Assembly (NCBI GenBank): GCA_022573655.1
Contig: JACZTO010000008.1
Coordinates: forward strand, 1-64,000
Length of the DNA stretch: 64,000 nt
Reading direction: 5' to 3'
DNA from: Pseudomonadota bacterium
GTDB taxonomy: Bacteria > Pseudomonadota > Gammaproteobacteria > Steroidobacterales > Woeseiaceae
The notes under the pieces are model-generated. The model saw nothing but the letters and a program-made list of their open reading frames with translations. It was not told where the DNA came from and searched no databases. Positions 55,196-64,000 of this stretch are shown in pieces (position 1 is the stretch's first letter; each line of letters starts with the position of its first letter). Position numbers and translations under genes: made by a program.

Positions 55196-57749
55196 ATTCT
55201 TTCAGCTTGTACAAAGCTGCAAGCGCTTCGCGCGGCGACATCGAGTCGGGCTCAAGTGCATCGACAGCGTCGCGCAGCGGGTCTTCGTCGGCGATTTCCA
55301 CAACACTCAAGTCCAGTTGACCCTGTGGGCTGTGCACGTTCACACTCTGCTGCGATTCAAGAGTCTTCAGGTAGTTTTGCGCTCTGTGGATAACATGCTT
55401 TGGCACACCGGCAAGCGACGCGACTTGCAGACCGTAACTCTGGTTTGCAGGACCCGGTTTGACGGCGTGCAGAAAAATGAGTTGACCATCATGCTCGGTT
55501 GCGTCGAGATGCACATTCTCGCAGCCGCTTAATTCCTCAGCGAGCGCCGTCAACTCGAAGTAGTGTGTCGCAAACAGGGTGAACGCTTTTGTCGTCTCGG
55601 CCATATGGTGTGCCGCGGCCCAGGCCAGCGACAAGCCATCGAAGGTGCTGGTGCCGCGGCCAATTTCGTCCATGAGCACGAGGCTTTGTTCGCTGGCGTT
55701 GTTCAATATCGTCGCCGTTTCCGTCATTTCGACCATAAACGTCGAACGACCACCGGCAAGATCGTCTGATGCGCCGATGCGGGTGAAGATCCTGTCGATC
55801 GGCCCGATTCGAAGCTTGTCAGCCGGCACGAAACTCCCCACGTGAGCGAGAATAATGATCAGTGCGGTTTGCCGCATGTACGTGGATTTACCACCCATAT
55901 TCGGGCCGGTGATGATCAGCAGCCTCTTGTCCTCACCGAGGGTCAGGTCGTTGGCAATGAATGGCGTATCGATGACCTGCTCAACAACCAGGTGGCGGCC
56001 ACCCGTTATCTCAATACACGGCTCCGCGCTGATTTCAGGCTGAGTGAGCGCCAGCGATTGTGCGCGCTCCGCGAAACACGCCAGTACGTCGAGTTCGGCA
56101 AGGCCATTCGCGCTCAGCTGCAGTTCGCCAAGCACTTCATGCAGCTTGTCGAACAATTCTTCATAAAGGAATTTTTCCCGGGCCAGGGCTCGTTCGCGAG
56201 CGCCGAGAACCTTGTCTTCGAATTCCTTCAGCTCGGGTGTGATATAGCGCTCGGCCGACTTCAATGTCTGGCGTCGAACGTATTCGAGCGGTGCCTTGTC
56301 GGCCTGGGCCTTGCTGATTTCGATGTAATAACCGTGCACGCGGTTGTAGCCGAGTTTCAGTGTCGCGATACCCGTGCGCTTGCGCTCGCGCAGTTCGAGG
56401 TCGACCAGGTACTGGTCTGCGTTCTCCGCAATCGCGCGCAAGTCATCAAGTTCGTCATCGTACCCCGGCGCAATGACACCACCGTCGCGGATCAGCATGG
56501 GCGGACTGTCGATAATCGCCTTGCTGAGCAGGTGATGCTGCGCATTGTGTTCGCCTATCTGGCTGGCGAGGTCAGCCAGAAGCGGTGATTCGATGCTCGC
56601 CAACAGACGTTGCAGGTTAGGCAGCCTCGAAAGCGCCTCGCAAAGCTGGCGCAGGTCGCGCGGGCGAGCAGAGCGCAGTGCCACGCGGGACAGGATTCTT
56701 TCGATGTCGCCTATGCCATCGAGCCGCTCCTGCAGCGGCTCTGTCATGCTAGCGGCAAGCAGCGCATCGAGCGTCTGGAATCGGGCTTTCAGAATAGCGG
56801 CGTCGCGCAACGGGTGTTGTAGCCAGCGCCGCAGCATGCGACTACCCATCGCCGTCTGGCATCGGTCCATGACGCCCACCAGCGTGTGCTGATGTGAACC
56901 GCTCAGGGATTCTTCGAGTTCCAGATTACGTCGCGTCGGAGCGTCCATGATGACGGCATCGTCGCGAAGCTCAACGCGTATTGACTGCAGATGCGGTAGC
57001 GCCGCTTTTTGCGTGTCCGTGACGTATTGCAGCAGTGCGCCGGCAGCCGCAATGCCGCGTGACAAGCTCTCGCAACCGAAGCCGCTCAAGTCGCGCGTGC
57101 GAAACTGGTTGCACAGCAGGCGTGTCGCGCTGTCGAGCTCAAAATGCCACGGCGGCCGGCGCGTGATTCGAATGTCGTCGCTGAAGGATGTCGGCAAAGT
57201 TTCGTCTTCATCCACAATGAGTTCGGCCGGACGCAGGCGTTCGATTTCGCCAAAAACCGCCTCCATATCGGGAACTTCCGTCAGGCTGAACCGGCCCGCA
57301 GACAAATCCATCCAGGCTATGCCGATAGCCTCACCGTGAGCAAAGATGGCGGCAACCAGGTTGTCGCGGCTGGCGGAGAGCAAAGCCTCATCCGTCAGCG
57401 TGCCCGGCGTTACAACCCGCGTGACTTTGCGCTCGACCGGTCCGCTGCTGGTCGCGGGATCTCCTATTTGCTCGCAGATAGCGACGGACTCGCCCTGGCG
57501 AACGAGCTTCACAAGATAGCCCTCGATCGCGTGATAGGGCACACCGGCCATGGGAATCGCGTTGCCACCGGACTTGCCGCGCGACGTCAGGGTGATGCCG
57601 AGCAGGGATGACGCGCGCTTCGCATCGTCGTAGAAAAGCTCATAGAAGTCGCCCATACGATAAAACACCAGCATGTCCGGGTAATCGGACTTGATGCCGA
57701 GATATTGGCGCATCATGGGTGTGTGGACCGGTGTGACTTCGGCTTTCAT
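55191..57749 (-). CDS. mutS: DNA mismatch repair protein MutS
   Basis: MutS recognises mismatches and recruits MutL. The 852-residue protein has the mismatch-binding Phe35-x-Glu37 (GDFYELF), connector, lever and clamp domains. The ATPase has Walker [38 protein letters not shown] and [12 protein letters not shown]. The length matches the E. coli enzyme. It converges with aspS through REP copy B and diverges from the glycosyltransferase gene with a 35-nt gap. Confidence 0.97.
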   Translation of the reverse strand: MKAEVTPVHTPMMRQYLGIKSDYPDMLVFYRMGDFYELFYDDAKRASSLLGITLTSRGKSGGNAIPMAGVPYHAIEGYLVKLVRQGESVAICEQIGDPATSSGPVERKVTRVVTPGTLTDEALLSASRDNLVAAIFAHGEAIGIAWMDLSAGRFSLTEVPDMEAVFGEIERLRPAELIVDEDETLPTSFSDDIRITRRPPWHFELDSATRLLCNQFRTRDLSGFGCESLSRGIAAAGALLQYVTDTQKAALPHLQSIRVELRDDAVIMDAPTRRNLELEESLSGSHQHTLVGVMDRCQTAMGSRMLRRWLQHPLRDAAILKARFQTLDALLAASMTEPLQERLDGIGDIERILSRVALRSARPRDLRQLCEALSRLPNLQRLLASIESPLLADLASQIGEHNAQHHLLSKAIIDSPPMLIRDGGVIAPGYDDELDDLRAIAENADQYLVDLELRERKRTGIATLKLGYNRVHGYYIEISKAQADKAPLEYVRRQTLKSAERYITPELKEFEDKVLGARERALAREKFLYEELFDKLHEVLGELQLSANGLAELDVLACFAERAQSLALTQPEISAEPCIEITGGRHLVVEQVIDTPFIANDLTLGEDKRLLIITGPNMGGKSTYMRQTALIIILAHVGSFVPADKLRIGPIDRIFTRIGASDDLAGGRSTFMVEMTETATILNNASEQSLVLMDEIGRGTSTFDGLSLAWAAAHHMAETTKAFTLFATHYFELTALAEELSGCENVHLDATEHDGQLIFLHAVKPGPANQSYGLQVASLAGVPKHVIHRAQNYLKTLESQQSVNVHSPQGQLDLSVVEIADEDPLRDAVDALEPDSMSPREALAALYKLKEL

Positions 57750-57784
57750 ATTATTTTTGGTGCGCGATCGATTATTATAGACGG

Positions 57785-58870
57785 GTGAAAATACTGCATG
57801 TCGAAACAGGACGCCATTATTTGGGTGGCCCGCAGCAGGTTGTCTACCTGATCAACGCGTTACGAGAGCGGGGCCATGACAACACGCTCGTTTGTCCGCC
57901 CGAATCGGGAATTGATGGCAGCGCGCGGCAGGCCGGTATTCGTGTGCAAAACCTGTTCTGCGCGGGTGACTTGGATTTGCCTTTTGCTTATCGGCTGTCG
58001 CAATTCCTGAAAGAGAATTGCCCCGACATCGTTCACTGCCATAGCCGCCGTGGCGCGGATATTCTCGGCGGCCTCGCGGCCACGTTTGCCGATATCCCGG
58101 CCGTCGTTTCCCGCCGTGTCGATAATCTCGAAATGCGCCTCATGGCGGCGCTGCGCTACAAGCCGTTTGCCAGGATAATCGCAATATCGGAGGCGATAGC
58201 AGCCGTTCTCAGGGATCGCGATATCGACAGCAACCGCATTGCGGTTATCCGCAGCGCCGTAGACGCGCAGGCATTCGCCAAACAGCCGGACTGCTCCATA
58301 CTGGAACGCGAGTTTGGTGTGACTGATGACATGTTCACGATGGCGGCGGCGGGCCAGCTAATTCCCCGCAAGGGTCATCGCTACCTGCTGCAGGCAGTCG
58401 CCGATCTTGTACACAGCCACCCGCCATTTCGCTTGATTGTGTTCGGTGACGGCTATCTAAATAATCAGCTGCGCTCGCAGGCAAGCTCCCTGGGTCTTGG
58501 GGATGTTGTACAATTTGCAGGCTTTCGCGACAACCTCGATGAATACATCGGATGTTTTGATCTTTTCGTGCATCCGGCGCTAGCCGAAGGCCTGGGTGTC
58601 GCGGCACTGAAGGCGGCCGCGGCCGGAGTGCCCGTTGTCGGCTTCGACGCAGGTGGTCTGAGCGAAGCGGTCGAGCATGGCAAGACAGGTCTCCTGGTGC
58701 CGGCGCAGGACGTCGACGAACTTCGCATCGCGATTGCGACTTTGATGGATGACGAACCGATGCGGCTGCGTTTGGGCGCCGCCGGCAGGAAACGCATGCA
58801 AAATGAGTTCTCGATCGATACGATGGCAGACAATCACGTCACACTCTATGAATCAGTATTGAATGGCTGA
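57785..58870 (+). CDS. GT4-family glycosyltransferase
   Basis: 361-residue GT-B protein: [37 protein letters not shown] at the N-terminus, a linking helix, and a GT4 donor-binding domain ([94 protein letters not shown]). In the usual E-x7-E motif the second Glu is replaced by Lys (EGLGVAALK). Donor and acceptor are unknown; lipopolysaccharide or other surface glycan synthesis is the general expectation. GTG start. It overlaps pncC by 8 nt, so it may be coexpressed with pncC-thpR. Confidence 0.9.
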   Translation: MKILHVETGRHYLGGPQQVVYLINALRERGHDNTLVCPPESGIDGSARQAGIRVQNLFCAGDLDLPFAYRLSQFLKENCPDIVHCHSRRGADILGGLAATFADIPAVVSRRVDNLEMRLMAALRYKPFARIIAISEAIAAVLRDRDIDSNRIAVIRSAVDAQAFAKQPDCSILEREFGVTDDMFTMAAAGQLIPRKGHRYLLQAVADLVHSHPPFRLIVFGDGYLNNQLRSQASSLGLGDVVQFAGFRDNLDEYIGCFDLFVHPALAEGLGVAALKAAAAGVPVVGFDAGGLSEAVEHGKTGLLVPAQDVDELRIAIATLMDDEPMRLRLGAAGRKRMQNEFSIDTMADNHVTLYESVLNG

Positions 58871-59366
58871 CCACGAATCGATACAGAAATTGGCGCTGGC
58901 ACTGGTCAATGAGCTCACTGAATCAGGCAAGGCAGTTGCGACCGCCGAGTCTTGCACGGGTGGCTGGATCGCAAAGGCGATTACGGATATTCCGGGCAGC
59001 TCGGCCGTTTTCGGCTACGGCATCGTGAGCTATTCGAACGGCGCGAAAGAGTCAGTGCTGGGGGTTCAAAGTCAGACGCTGGAAGACTACGGCGCCGTTA
59101 GCAAGCCTGCTGTGGAGGAGATGTCAAAAGGGTCGTTGCGCTTGAGTGGTGCGGATATAGCCGTTGCTGTCAGCGGTGTCGCCGGCCCCGCCGGCGGTAC
59201 CGAGGACAAGCCTGTCGGCACGGTTTGGTTTGCATGGGCGATCCGGGAAGGCAGCAATGTAAAAATCGAGAGCAGCTGTCAGCATTTCGATGGCGATCGT
59301 GACCTGGTTCGTGAACTCACGGTAGCGCACGCATTGCAGGGCCTGCGTGAACGCATAGCATCGTGA
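58863..59366 (+). CDS. pncC: Nicotinamide-nucleotide amidohydrolase
   Basis: PncC (C-terminal CinA domain) converts NMN to nicotinate mononucleotide, recycling the NMN released by bacterial DNA ligase. The 167-residue single-domain protein has VATAESCTGGWIAKAITDIPGSSAVFGYGIVSYSNGAKESVLGV and AVAVSGVAGPAGGTEDKPVGTVWFAW. It lacks the N-terminal COG1058 domain of full-length CinA. The pncC-recA-recX-alaS linkage is widely conserved; here thpR sits between pncC and recA. Confidence 0.95.
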   Translation: MADHESIQKLALALVNELTESGKAVATAESCTGGWIAKAITDIPGSSAVFGYGIVSYSNGAKESVLGVQSQTLEDYGAVSKPAVEEMSKGSLRLSGADIAVAVSGVAGPAGGTEDKPVGTVWFAWAIREGSNVKIESSCQHFDGDRDLVRELTVAHALQGLRERIAS

Positions 59367-59376
59367 ATAATTCCAG

Positions 59377-59886
59377 ATGAGCAGCAAGCGCATATTCTTC
59401 GCCCTGTGGCCCGATAACCGCCAGCGTGATCGCCTGCGCGACGTTATTAATTCCGTGGCCAAGACTGTCGAGGGCAAGATGGTCGACAGGCGCAACTGGC
59501 ATATCACGCTGGCGTTCATCGGCGACTTTCCTGAGTCGCAAATAGCAACGCTGCAAGCGCGCGCCGCGCAGATAAAGTTTGAACCGTTTCGGCTGGGATT
59601 TGATCGCCTCGACTATTGGGCCAGACCGAAGGTGGCCTGCCTCATCGCCCCGACGATTCCGGTCGAGCTGCAGGCACTGGTTACGTCGTTGAATGAAATG
59701 CTGCTCGAGTTTGAGGTGACGACCAAGGATCGGACGTATCGGCCCCACATAACGGTTGTGCAGAATGCGCGGTCGTTTACAACGGAGCGCTTGGCGCAGA
59801 GGGCGATTACGGAGTGGTCAGGCATGGAGCTCGTTGAATCTATTTCGGGCCCCGGTGGCATCACCTACAGTCCACTGAAACAATAG
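59377..59886 (+). CDS. thpR: RNA 2',3'-cyclic phosphodiesterase
   Basis: A 2H phosphoesterase of 169 residues. The two HxT motifs are HITL (His42/Thr44, in NWHITLAFIGDFPE) and HITV (His124/Thr126, in YRPHITVVQN). The N-terminus KRIFFALWPDNRQRDRL is typical of ThpR/LigT, which hydrolyses 2',3'-cyclic phosphates and was first described as a 2'-5' RNA ligase. It begins 10 nt after pncC; recA follows after a 140-nt promoter region. Confidence 0.93.
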   Translation: MSSKRIFFALWPDNRQRDRLRDVINSVAKTVEGKMVDRRNWHITLAFIGDFPESQIATLQARAAQIKFEPFRLGFDRLDYWARPKVACLIAPTIPVELQALVTSLNEMLLEFEVTTKDRTYRPHITVVQNARSFTTERLAQRAITEWSGMELVESISGPGGITYSPLKQ

Positions 59887-59966
59887 GTTCCGGCAGTTTC
59901 TTGACACTTTGCTGTGTTTTTTATCGGCACAGATGCTGCCATTGGCGCGGGTTTGTGGCAGAATCA

Positions 59967-59982
59967 CTGTTTATATCAACAG
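59967..59982 (+). promoter_or_regulatory. LexA box (SOS operator) of recA
   Basis: CTGTTTATATCAACAG, a perfect match to CTGT-N8-ACAG, 44 bp before the recA ATG. A TTGACA at 59901-59906 could be a promoter -35, but I see no good -10 at the right distance. Confidence 0.9.
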
Positions 59983-60026
59983 TATTATCAACCTGAAGCG
60001 GATGGCGGCAAAAATGGACCAGAAAA

Positions 60027-61076
60027 ATGGATGAGAATCGTAAAAAAGCACTCGCACAAGCCCTTGGACAAATCGAGAAACAGTTCGGCAAAGGCTCGGT
60101 AATGCGCTTGGGTGACAGCCCCTCTGCCAGGGACATGGACGTCATCTCGACGGGATCTATCGGGCTGGACGTCGCGTTGGGCATTGGTGGGCTTCCCAAA
60201 GGCCGGGTGGTCGAGATCTACGGCCCGGAATCCTCCGGCAAGACCACGCTGACGCTGCAGGTGATTGCCGAGGCCCAGAAGCTGGGCGGTACGGCGGCCT
60301 TTATCGATGCAGAGCACGCGCTCGATCCATCCTATGCCGAAAAACTGGGTGTCAATGTTGACGAATTACTGGTGTCGCAACCGGATACGGGTGAACAGGC
60401 GCTTGAGATTACCGACATGCTGGTGCGTTCCGGCGCGCTCGACATCATCGTCATCGACTCGGTTGCGGCACTGACGCCGAAGGCCGAGATCGAGGGCGAA
60501 ATGGGTGATTCGCATATGGGCCTGCAGGCGCGCCTGATGTCACAGGCGCTTAGAAAGTTAGCCGGAAATATCAAACGCTCAAACGTGATGGTTGTCTTCA
60601 TCAACCAGATTCGTATGAAGATTGGCGTCATATTCGGGAATCCCGAAACGACCACCGGCGGTAACGCGCTTAAGTTCTACGCCTCAGTTCGTCTCGATAT
60701 TCGCCGTATCGGCGCCATCAAAAAAGGCGACGAGGTCATCGGCAATCAAACGCGCGTCAAAGTCGTCAAGAACAAGGTTGCGCCGCCGTTCAAACAGGCT
60801 GAATTTGAGATTCTTTATGGCTACGGTATTTGCCGCCTCGGCGAGATCATCGATTTGGGCGTACAGCACAACATCGTCGACAAGGCGGGCTCGTGGTACA
60901 GCTATGGTGATGATCGCATCGGTCAGGGCAAGGAAAACGTGCGTGAGTTTCTAAAGGCCAACCCGGCGATGGCAGATGAGATTGAGGGCAAAATTCGTGC
61001 CCTGCTGCTACCGAAGCAGACCACCGAGGCCACCGCAGACGCGGCGGATGATACGGAGGCCGTTGCTGAAGCTTGA
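60027..61076 (+). CDS. recA: Recombinase RecA
   Basis: RecA forms filaments on single-stranded DNA, drives strand exchange and triggers LexA cleavage. The 349-residue protein has Walker A GPESSGKT (66-73), the Walker B region [16 protein letters not shown]-binding loops L1 ([15 protein letters not shown]) and L2 ([17 protein letters not shown]), and an acidic C-terminal tail. The LexA box upstream indicates SOS induction. Its TGA overlaps the recX TTG start. Confidence 0.98.
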   Translation: MDENRKKALAQALGQIEKQFGKGSVMRLGDSPSARDMDVISTGSIGLDVALGIGGLPKGRVVEIYGPESSGKTTLTLQVIAEAQKLGGTAAFIDAEHALDPSYAEKLGVNVDELLVSQPDTGEQALEITDMLVRSGALDIIVIDSVAALTPKAEIEGEMGDSHMGLQARLMSQALRKLAGNIKRSNVMVVFINQIRMKIGVIFGNPETTTGGNALKFYASVRLDIRRIGAIKKGDEVIGNQTRVKVVKNKVAPPFKQAEFEILYGYGICRLGEIIDLGVQHNIVDKAGSWYSYGDDRIGQGKENVREFLKANPAMADEIEGKIRALLLPKQTTEATADAADDTEAVAEA

Positions 61077-61573
61077 CCGAACTCCACGAAGAAATCAGCG
61101 ATCTACTCTCCGACTCAGGAGTAGATCGCTTTTCTGATCCGGTCGCGGCCCGGAAAAAGGCGATGGATTTCCTGGCACGGCGTGAGTACGGGCAAACAGA
61201 GCTCATCAGAAAGCTCGCCGACAAGGGCTATGATCGCGTCATTGCGGAGCAGGCCATCGTGAACCTCACGGCAGAGGGGCTGCAAAGCGACCAGCGGTTT
61301 ACCGACAGTTTTGTTCAATCCCGTATCAATCAGGGCAAGGGCCCGGTTCGAGTTCGTGTGGATCTTGGGCAACGCGGCTTCGGCGCCGCCGAGATTGAGT
61401 GTGCGCTGCAGAAGGCTTCGGCGGACTGGTACAAGCTTGCTCGCAACACGCGTACCAGGAAGTTCGGCAGCGCTCAACCTGCTGACTTCAAGGCCAAAGC
61501 GAAGCAGATGCGCTTTCTTCAATTTCGCGGCTTCGAGTCCGATCACATCCGGGCGGCTTTCGGCAAGGATTAG
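61073..61573 (+). CDS. recX: RecA regulatory protein RecX
   Basis: RecX limits RecA filament growth. The 166-residue protein has the three-helix repeat pattern: [76 protein letters not shown]. It starts with TTG overlapping the recA stop (TTGA), which would keep its expression low but linked to RecA. Confidence 0.94.
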   Translation: MTELHEEISDLLSDSGVDRFSDPVAARKKAMDFLARREYGQTELIRKLADKGYDRVIAEQAIVNLTAEGLQSDQRFTDSFVQSRINQGKGPVRVRVDLGQRGFGAAEIECALQKASADWYKLARNTRTRKFGSAQPADFKAKAKQMRFLQFRGFESDHIRAAFGKD

Positions 61574-61644
61574 CGCTTAATCCTGACGCGCAAACCCCGT
61601 ACAATAGCGCGGTTGAAAACCATTGCCAGGCGCCGAGATACACG

Positions 61645-64000
61645 ATGACAGCGAAGACAAGCAACGAGCTACGCCAGGCATTTCTGGAGTTCTTCCGTGA
61701 TAACGGCCACGAGATCGTTGCCAGCGCTCCACTGGTACCGGGCAATGACCCGACGCTGTTGTTCACGAACGCCGGAATGGTGCAATTCAAGGACGTGTTC
61801 CTGGGTGAGGACAAGCGCAGCTACAGCCGTGCGGCATCGTCGCAGCGCTGTGTGCGGGCAGGCGGTAAACACAATGATCTTGAGAACGTGGGCTACACAA
61901 CTCGCCACCACACCTTTTTCGAAATGCTTGGCAACTTCAGTTTTGGCGACTACTTCAAACGCGAAGCGATTCAATACAGTTGGGACTTCCTGACGGGTAC
62001 CTTGGGTCTTCCGGCTGACAAGCTCTGGGTTACCGTCTTTGAGGACGATGATGAAGCCGCCGACGTTTGGCTCAAGGAAATAAAAATCGATCCGCAGCGT
62101 TTCGGGCGCTTGGGCAAAAAAGATAATTTCTGGGCGATGGGTGACACCGGGCCGTGCGGCCCGTGCAGCGAGATTTTCTACGATCACGGTCCTGATATCG
62201 CCGGTGGCCCGCCAGGTTCTGCGGATGAGGATGGGGATCGTTATGTCGAGATCTGGAACCTCGTGTTCATGCAATACGACCGCTCATCCGATGGTGAACT
62301 ACACCCGTTACCCAAACCGTCGGTTGATACCGGCATGGGTCTGGAACGGATTGCAGCTGTGATGCAGGGTGTGCACAGCAACTACGACATCGACTTGTTT
62401 GCCAACCTTATCGATGCTGTTGCCGATGTAGTTGGCGTCAAGAACAATGGATCCAGTTCGCTCAATGTCATTGCCGACCACATACGTGCGTGTTCATTTC
62501 TGATTGTGGATGGTGTTCTGCCGGGCAATGAGGGCAGGGGCTATGTCCTGCGTCGTATCATTCGTCGTGCGATTCGTCATGGCAAGAAACTCGGCATGGA
62601 CGAGCTGTTTTTCCACAAACTTGTCGCACCGCTGGCCAAAGAGATGGGTGATGCTTATCCTGAGCTTAAAAAGGCGCAGGCGCATGTGGAAAAGGTTTTG
62701 GAAAAAGAAGGCAAGCGCTTTGCCGAAACGCTTGATCAAGGCATGATAATTCTTGAGTCAGCAATCGCGGATCTCGATGGTAAGCAAATACCTGGCGATG
62801 TGGTTTTCAAACTCTATGATACTTACGGCTTTCCGCTCGATCTCACCGCTGATATTGCTCGCGAGCGTGGGTTGACGATTGACGAACAAGGGTTTGAAAC
62901 CGCAATGTCCACGCAGCGTGATCGTGCCCGCGCGGCCAGCAAATTTGCTTCCACTCTCAAGCTGACAGGACATGCGCCGACTGTGAAGATTGACATCAAA
63001 ACAGAGTTCCTCGGCTACGAGGGCATCGCAGGCGTTAGTGAGATTCACTCCTTATATAGGGACGGAGCGGCTGTCGACAGTTTGAGCGAAGGTGAAGAGG
63101 GTGCAGTCATTCTGTTATCCACCCCGTTTTACGCCGAAAGCGGTGGCCAGATCGGCGACAGTGGCATCCTCATCGCTGCGGGAAATTTATTCCGTGTCGA
63201 TGATACGCAGAAGAGCGCCAACGCAATTGTGCATTACGGATTGGTGGAGCAGGGCGAGCTCAAAGTTGGTCAAGAGATGGAAGCGGTCGTCGATGCCGAT
63301 CGGCGGCAGGCGATACGCCTGAATCACACTGCGACCCACCTGATGCATGCAGCGTTGCGACAGGTGCTCGGCGACCATGTTACGCAGAAAGGCTCGCTTG
63401 TTGCACAGGACAGACTGCGTTTCGATTTCTCGCATGACGAGGGCGTTACAACGGAGCAGTTGCAAGAGATCGAAAATATCGTGAATAACGAGATCAGAAA
63501 GAACATCGCCACCGAAACAAAAATAATGAGCTACGACGAGGCAATTAAGTCTGGCGCCATGGCGTTATTCGGCGAAAAGTACGGCGACGACGTTAGAGTT
63601 CTTCAGTTTGGTGACTTTTCTGTGGAGCTTTGTGGCGGCACGCACGTTGAGCGCACAGGCGACATCGGCACTTTCAAGATCACGTCCGAAGGCGGCGTGG
63701 CGTCAGGCATTCGCCGTATAGAAGCGTTGACCGGGCAAGGTGCGATGCAATGGATCGCTGCCAGCCAACGCAGTTTGAACGAACTGGCAGGATTGTTGCG
63801 CAGTCAGCCAGAGCAGGCTGCTGAAAAAGTTAAGCTGCTGTTAAAGCGCACCAAGAGCCTGGAAAAGGAATTGGCAACGGCCAAGCAAGCGATCGCCAAC
63901 GGACAGGCAGTTGACTACTCTGACGCAGTGCAGGAAATTAGCGGCATCAAAGTACTTGCGACACGTATGGATGGCGCAGATGCCAAGACGCTTCGCGATG
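61645..64000 (+). CDS. alaS: Alanyl-tRNA synthetase (3' end outside window)
   Basis: Open frame to the window edge, so not in the track; the first 785 of about 870-880 codons are present. Class II core: [36 protein letters not shown], motif 2 region [47 protein letters not shown] and motif 3 [16 protein letters not shown]. The editing domain Zn site is intact ([12 protein letters not shown] and [11 protein letters not shown]), so mischarged Ser/Gly-tRNA-Ala should be cleared. The C-terminal oligomerisation (C-Ala) domain is mostly beyond the edge. It follows recX by 71 nt. Confidence 0.97.
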   Translation, partial: MTAKTSNELRQAFLEFFRDNGHEIVASAPLVPGNDPTLLFTNAGMVQFKDVFLGEDKRSYSRAASSQRCVRAGGKHNDLENVGYTTRHHTFFEMLGNFSFGDYFKREAIQYSWDFLTGTLGLPADKLWVTVFEDDDEAADVWLKEIKIDPQRFGRLGKKDNFWAMGDTGPCGPCSEIFYDHGPDIAGGPPGSADEDGDRYVEIWNLVFMQYDRSSDGELHPLPKPSVDTGMGLERIAAVMQGVHSNYDIDLFANLIDAVADVVGVKNNGSSSLNVIADHIRACSFLIVDGVLPGNEGRGYVLRRIIRRAIRHGKKLGMDELFFHKLVAPLAKEMGDAYPELKKAQAHVEKVLEKEGKRFAETLDQGMIILESAIADLDGKQIPGDVVFKLYDTYGFPLDLTADIARERGLTIDEQGFETAMSTQRDRARAASKFASTLKLTGHAPTVKIDIKTEFLGYEGIAGVSEIHSLYRDGAAVDSLSEGEEGAVILLSTPFYAESGGQIGDSGILIAAGNLFRVDDTQKSANAIVHYGLVEQGELKVGQEMEAVVDADRRQAIRLNHTATHLMHAALRQVLGDHVTQKGSLVAQDRLRFDFSHDEGVTTEQLQEIENIVNNEIRKNIATETKIMSYDEAIKSGAMALFGEKYGDDVRVLQFGDFSVELCGGTHVERTGDIGTFKITSEGGVASGIRRIEALTGQGAMQWIAASQRSLNELAGLLRSQPEQAAEKVKLLLKRTKSLEKELATAKQAIANGQAVDYSDAVQEISGIKVLATRMDGADAKTLRD

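Overview
The window is a gene-dense stretch of a gammaproteobacterial chromosome with moderately high GC. It carries only housekeeping, cell-envelope, type IV pilus and DNA-repair genes. Evidence for Gammaproteobacteria: the petABC-sspA-sspB, diaA-yraN-lpoA/rsmI-rnpB-mraZ, lpxC-dciA-M23-secA, pilA-pilBCD-coaE-zapD and pncC-thpR-recA-recX-alaS blocks follow gene orders known from Pseudomonas/Xanthomonas/Chromatiales-type genomes. LpoA, SspB, ZapD and LpxC point the same way. DciA instead of a DnaC-type loader, and an AspRS with non-discriminating-type residues, argue against Enterobacteria. I cannot name a genus; a marine Chromatiales- or Woeseia-like lineage is a guess. I found no prophage, CRISPR array, tRNA, rRNA operon or defence island.

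Layout. 1-5 kb: the 5' part of a DegS/AlgW-type membrane protease (minus), the cytochrome bc1 operon petABC, then sspA and sspB. 5-9 kb: diaA, yraN and lpoA on the minus strand, divergent from rsmI, followed by the RNase P RNA. 9.5-28 kb: an intact dcw cluster (mraZ, rsmH, ftsL, ftsI, murE, murF, mraY, murD, ftsW, murG, murC, murB, ddlB, ftsQ, ftsA, ftsZ, lpxC) with a promoter and MraZ-type repeats in front and nine 4-nt stop/start overlaps inside. 28-33 kb: dciA (minus), a c-di-GMP-I riboswitch leading into an M23/LytM-like gene, then secA and mutT. 33-43 kb: zapD, coaE, pilD, pilC, pilB, two pilin genes and the pilR/pilS two-component system, all on the minus strand, with a textbook sigma-54 promoter before the first pilin. 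43-47 kb: sucCD and nadE, then a 262-bp MITE-like element and convergent bamD. 48-53 kb: rluD-pgeF-clpB (clpB with a heat-shock-type promoter), an FmdB-family gene and a DUF502 membrane protein. 53-64 kb: aspS, a REP-like palindrome, convergent mutS, a GT4 glycosyltransferase, pncC, thpR, a LexA box, recA, recX and the 5' part of alaS.

How the genes work together. The window joins peptidoglycan precursor synthesis (mur, mraY, ddl) to divisome assembly (ftsL, I, W, Q, A, Z, zapD), lipid A commitment (lpxC), PBP1A activation (lpoA), outer-membrane assembly (bamD), envelope-stress sensing (degS) and protein export (secA). The pilus block contains its own pilin, motor ATPase, platform protein, prepilin peptidase and regulators.

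No large new multi-gene system is visible. The observations most worth following are small: (1) about 60 extra residues in SecA resembling the N-terminal domain of translation factor IF3; (2) a c-di-GMP riboswitch controlling an M23 protein that lacks one catalytic histidine; (3) a MITE-like element whose CTAG target duplication supplies the stop codons of both flanking convergent genes; (4) REP-like palindromes whose terminal TAG is the stop codon of neighbouring genes; and (5) an extra hairpin in the RNase P RNA.
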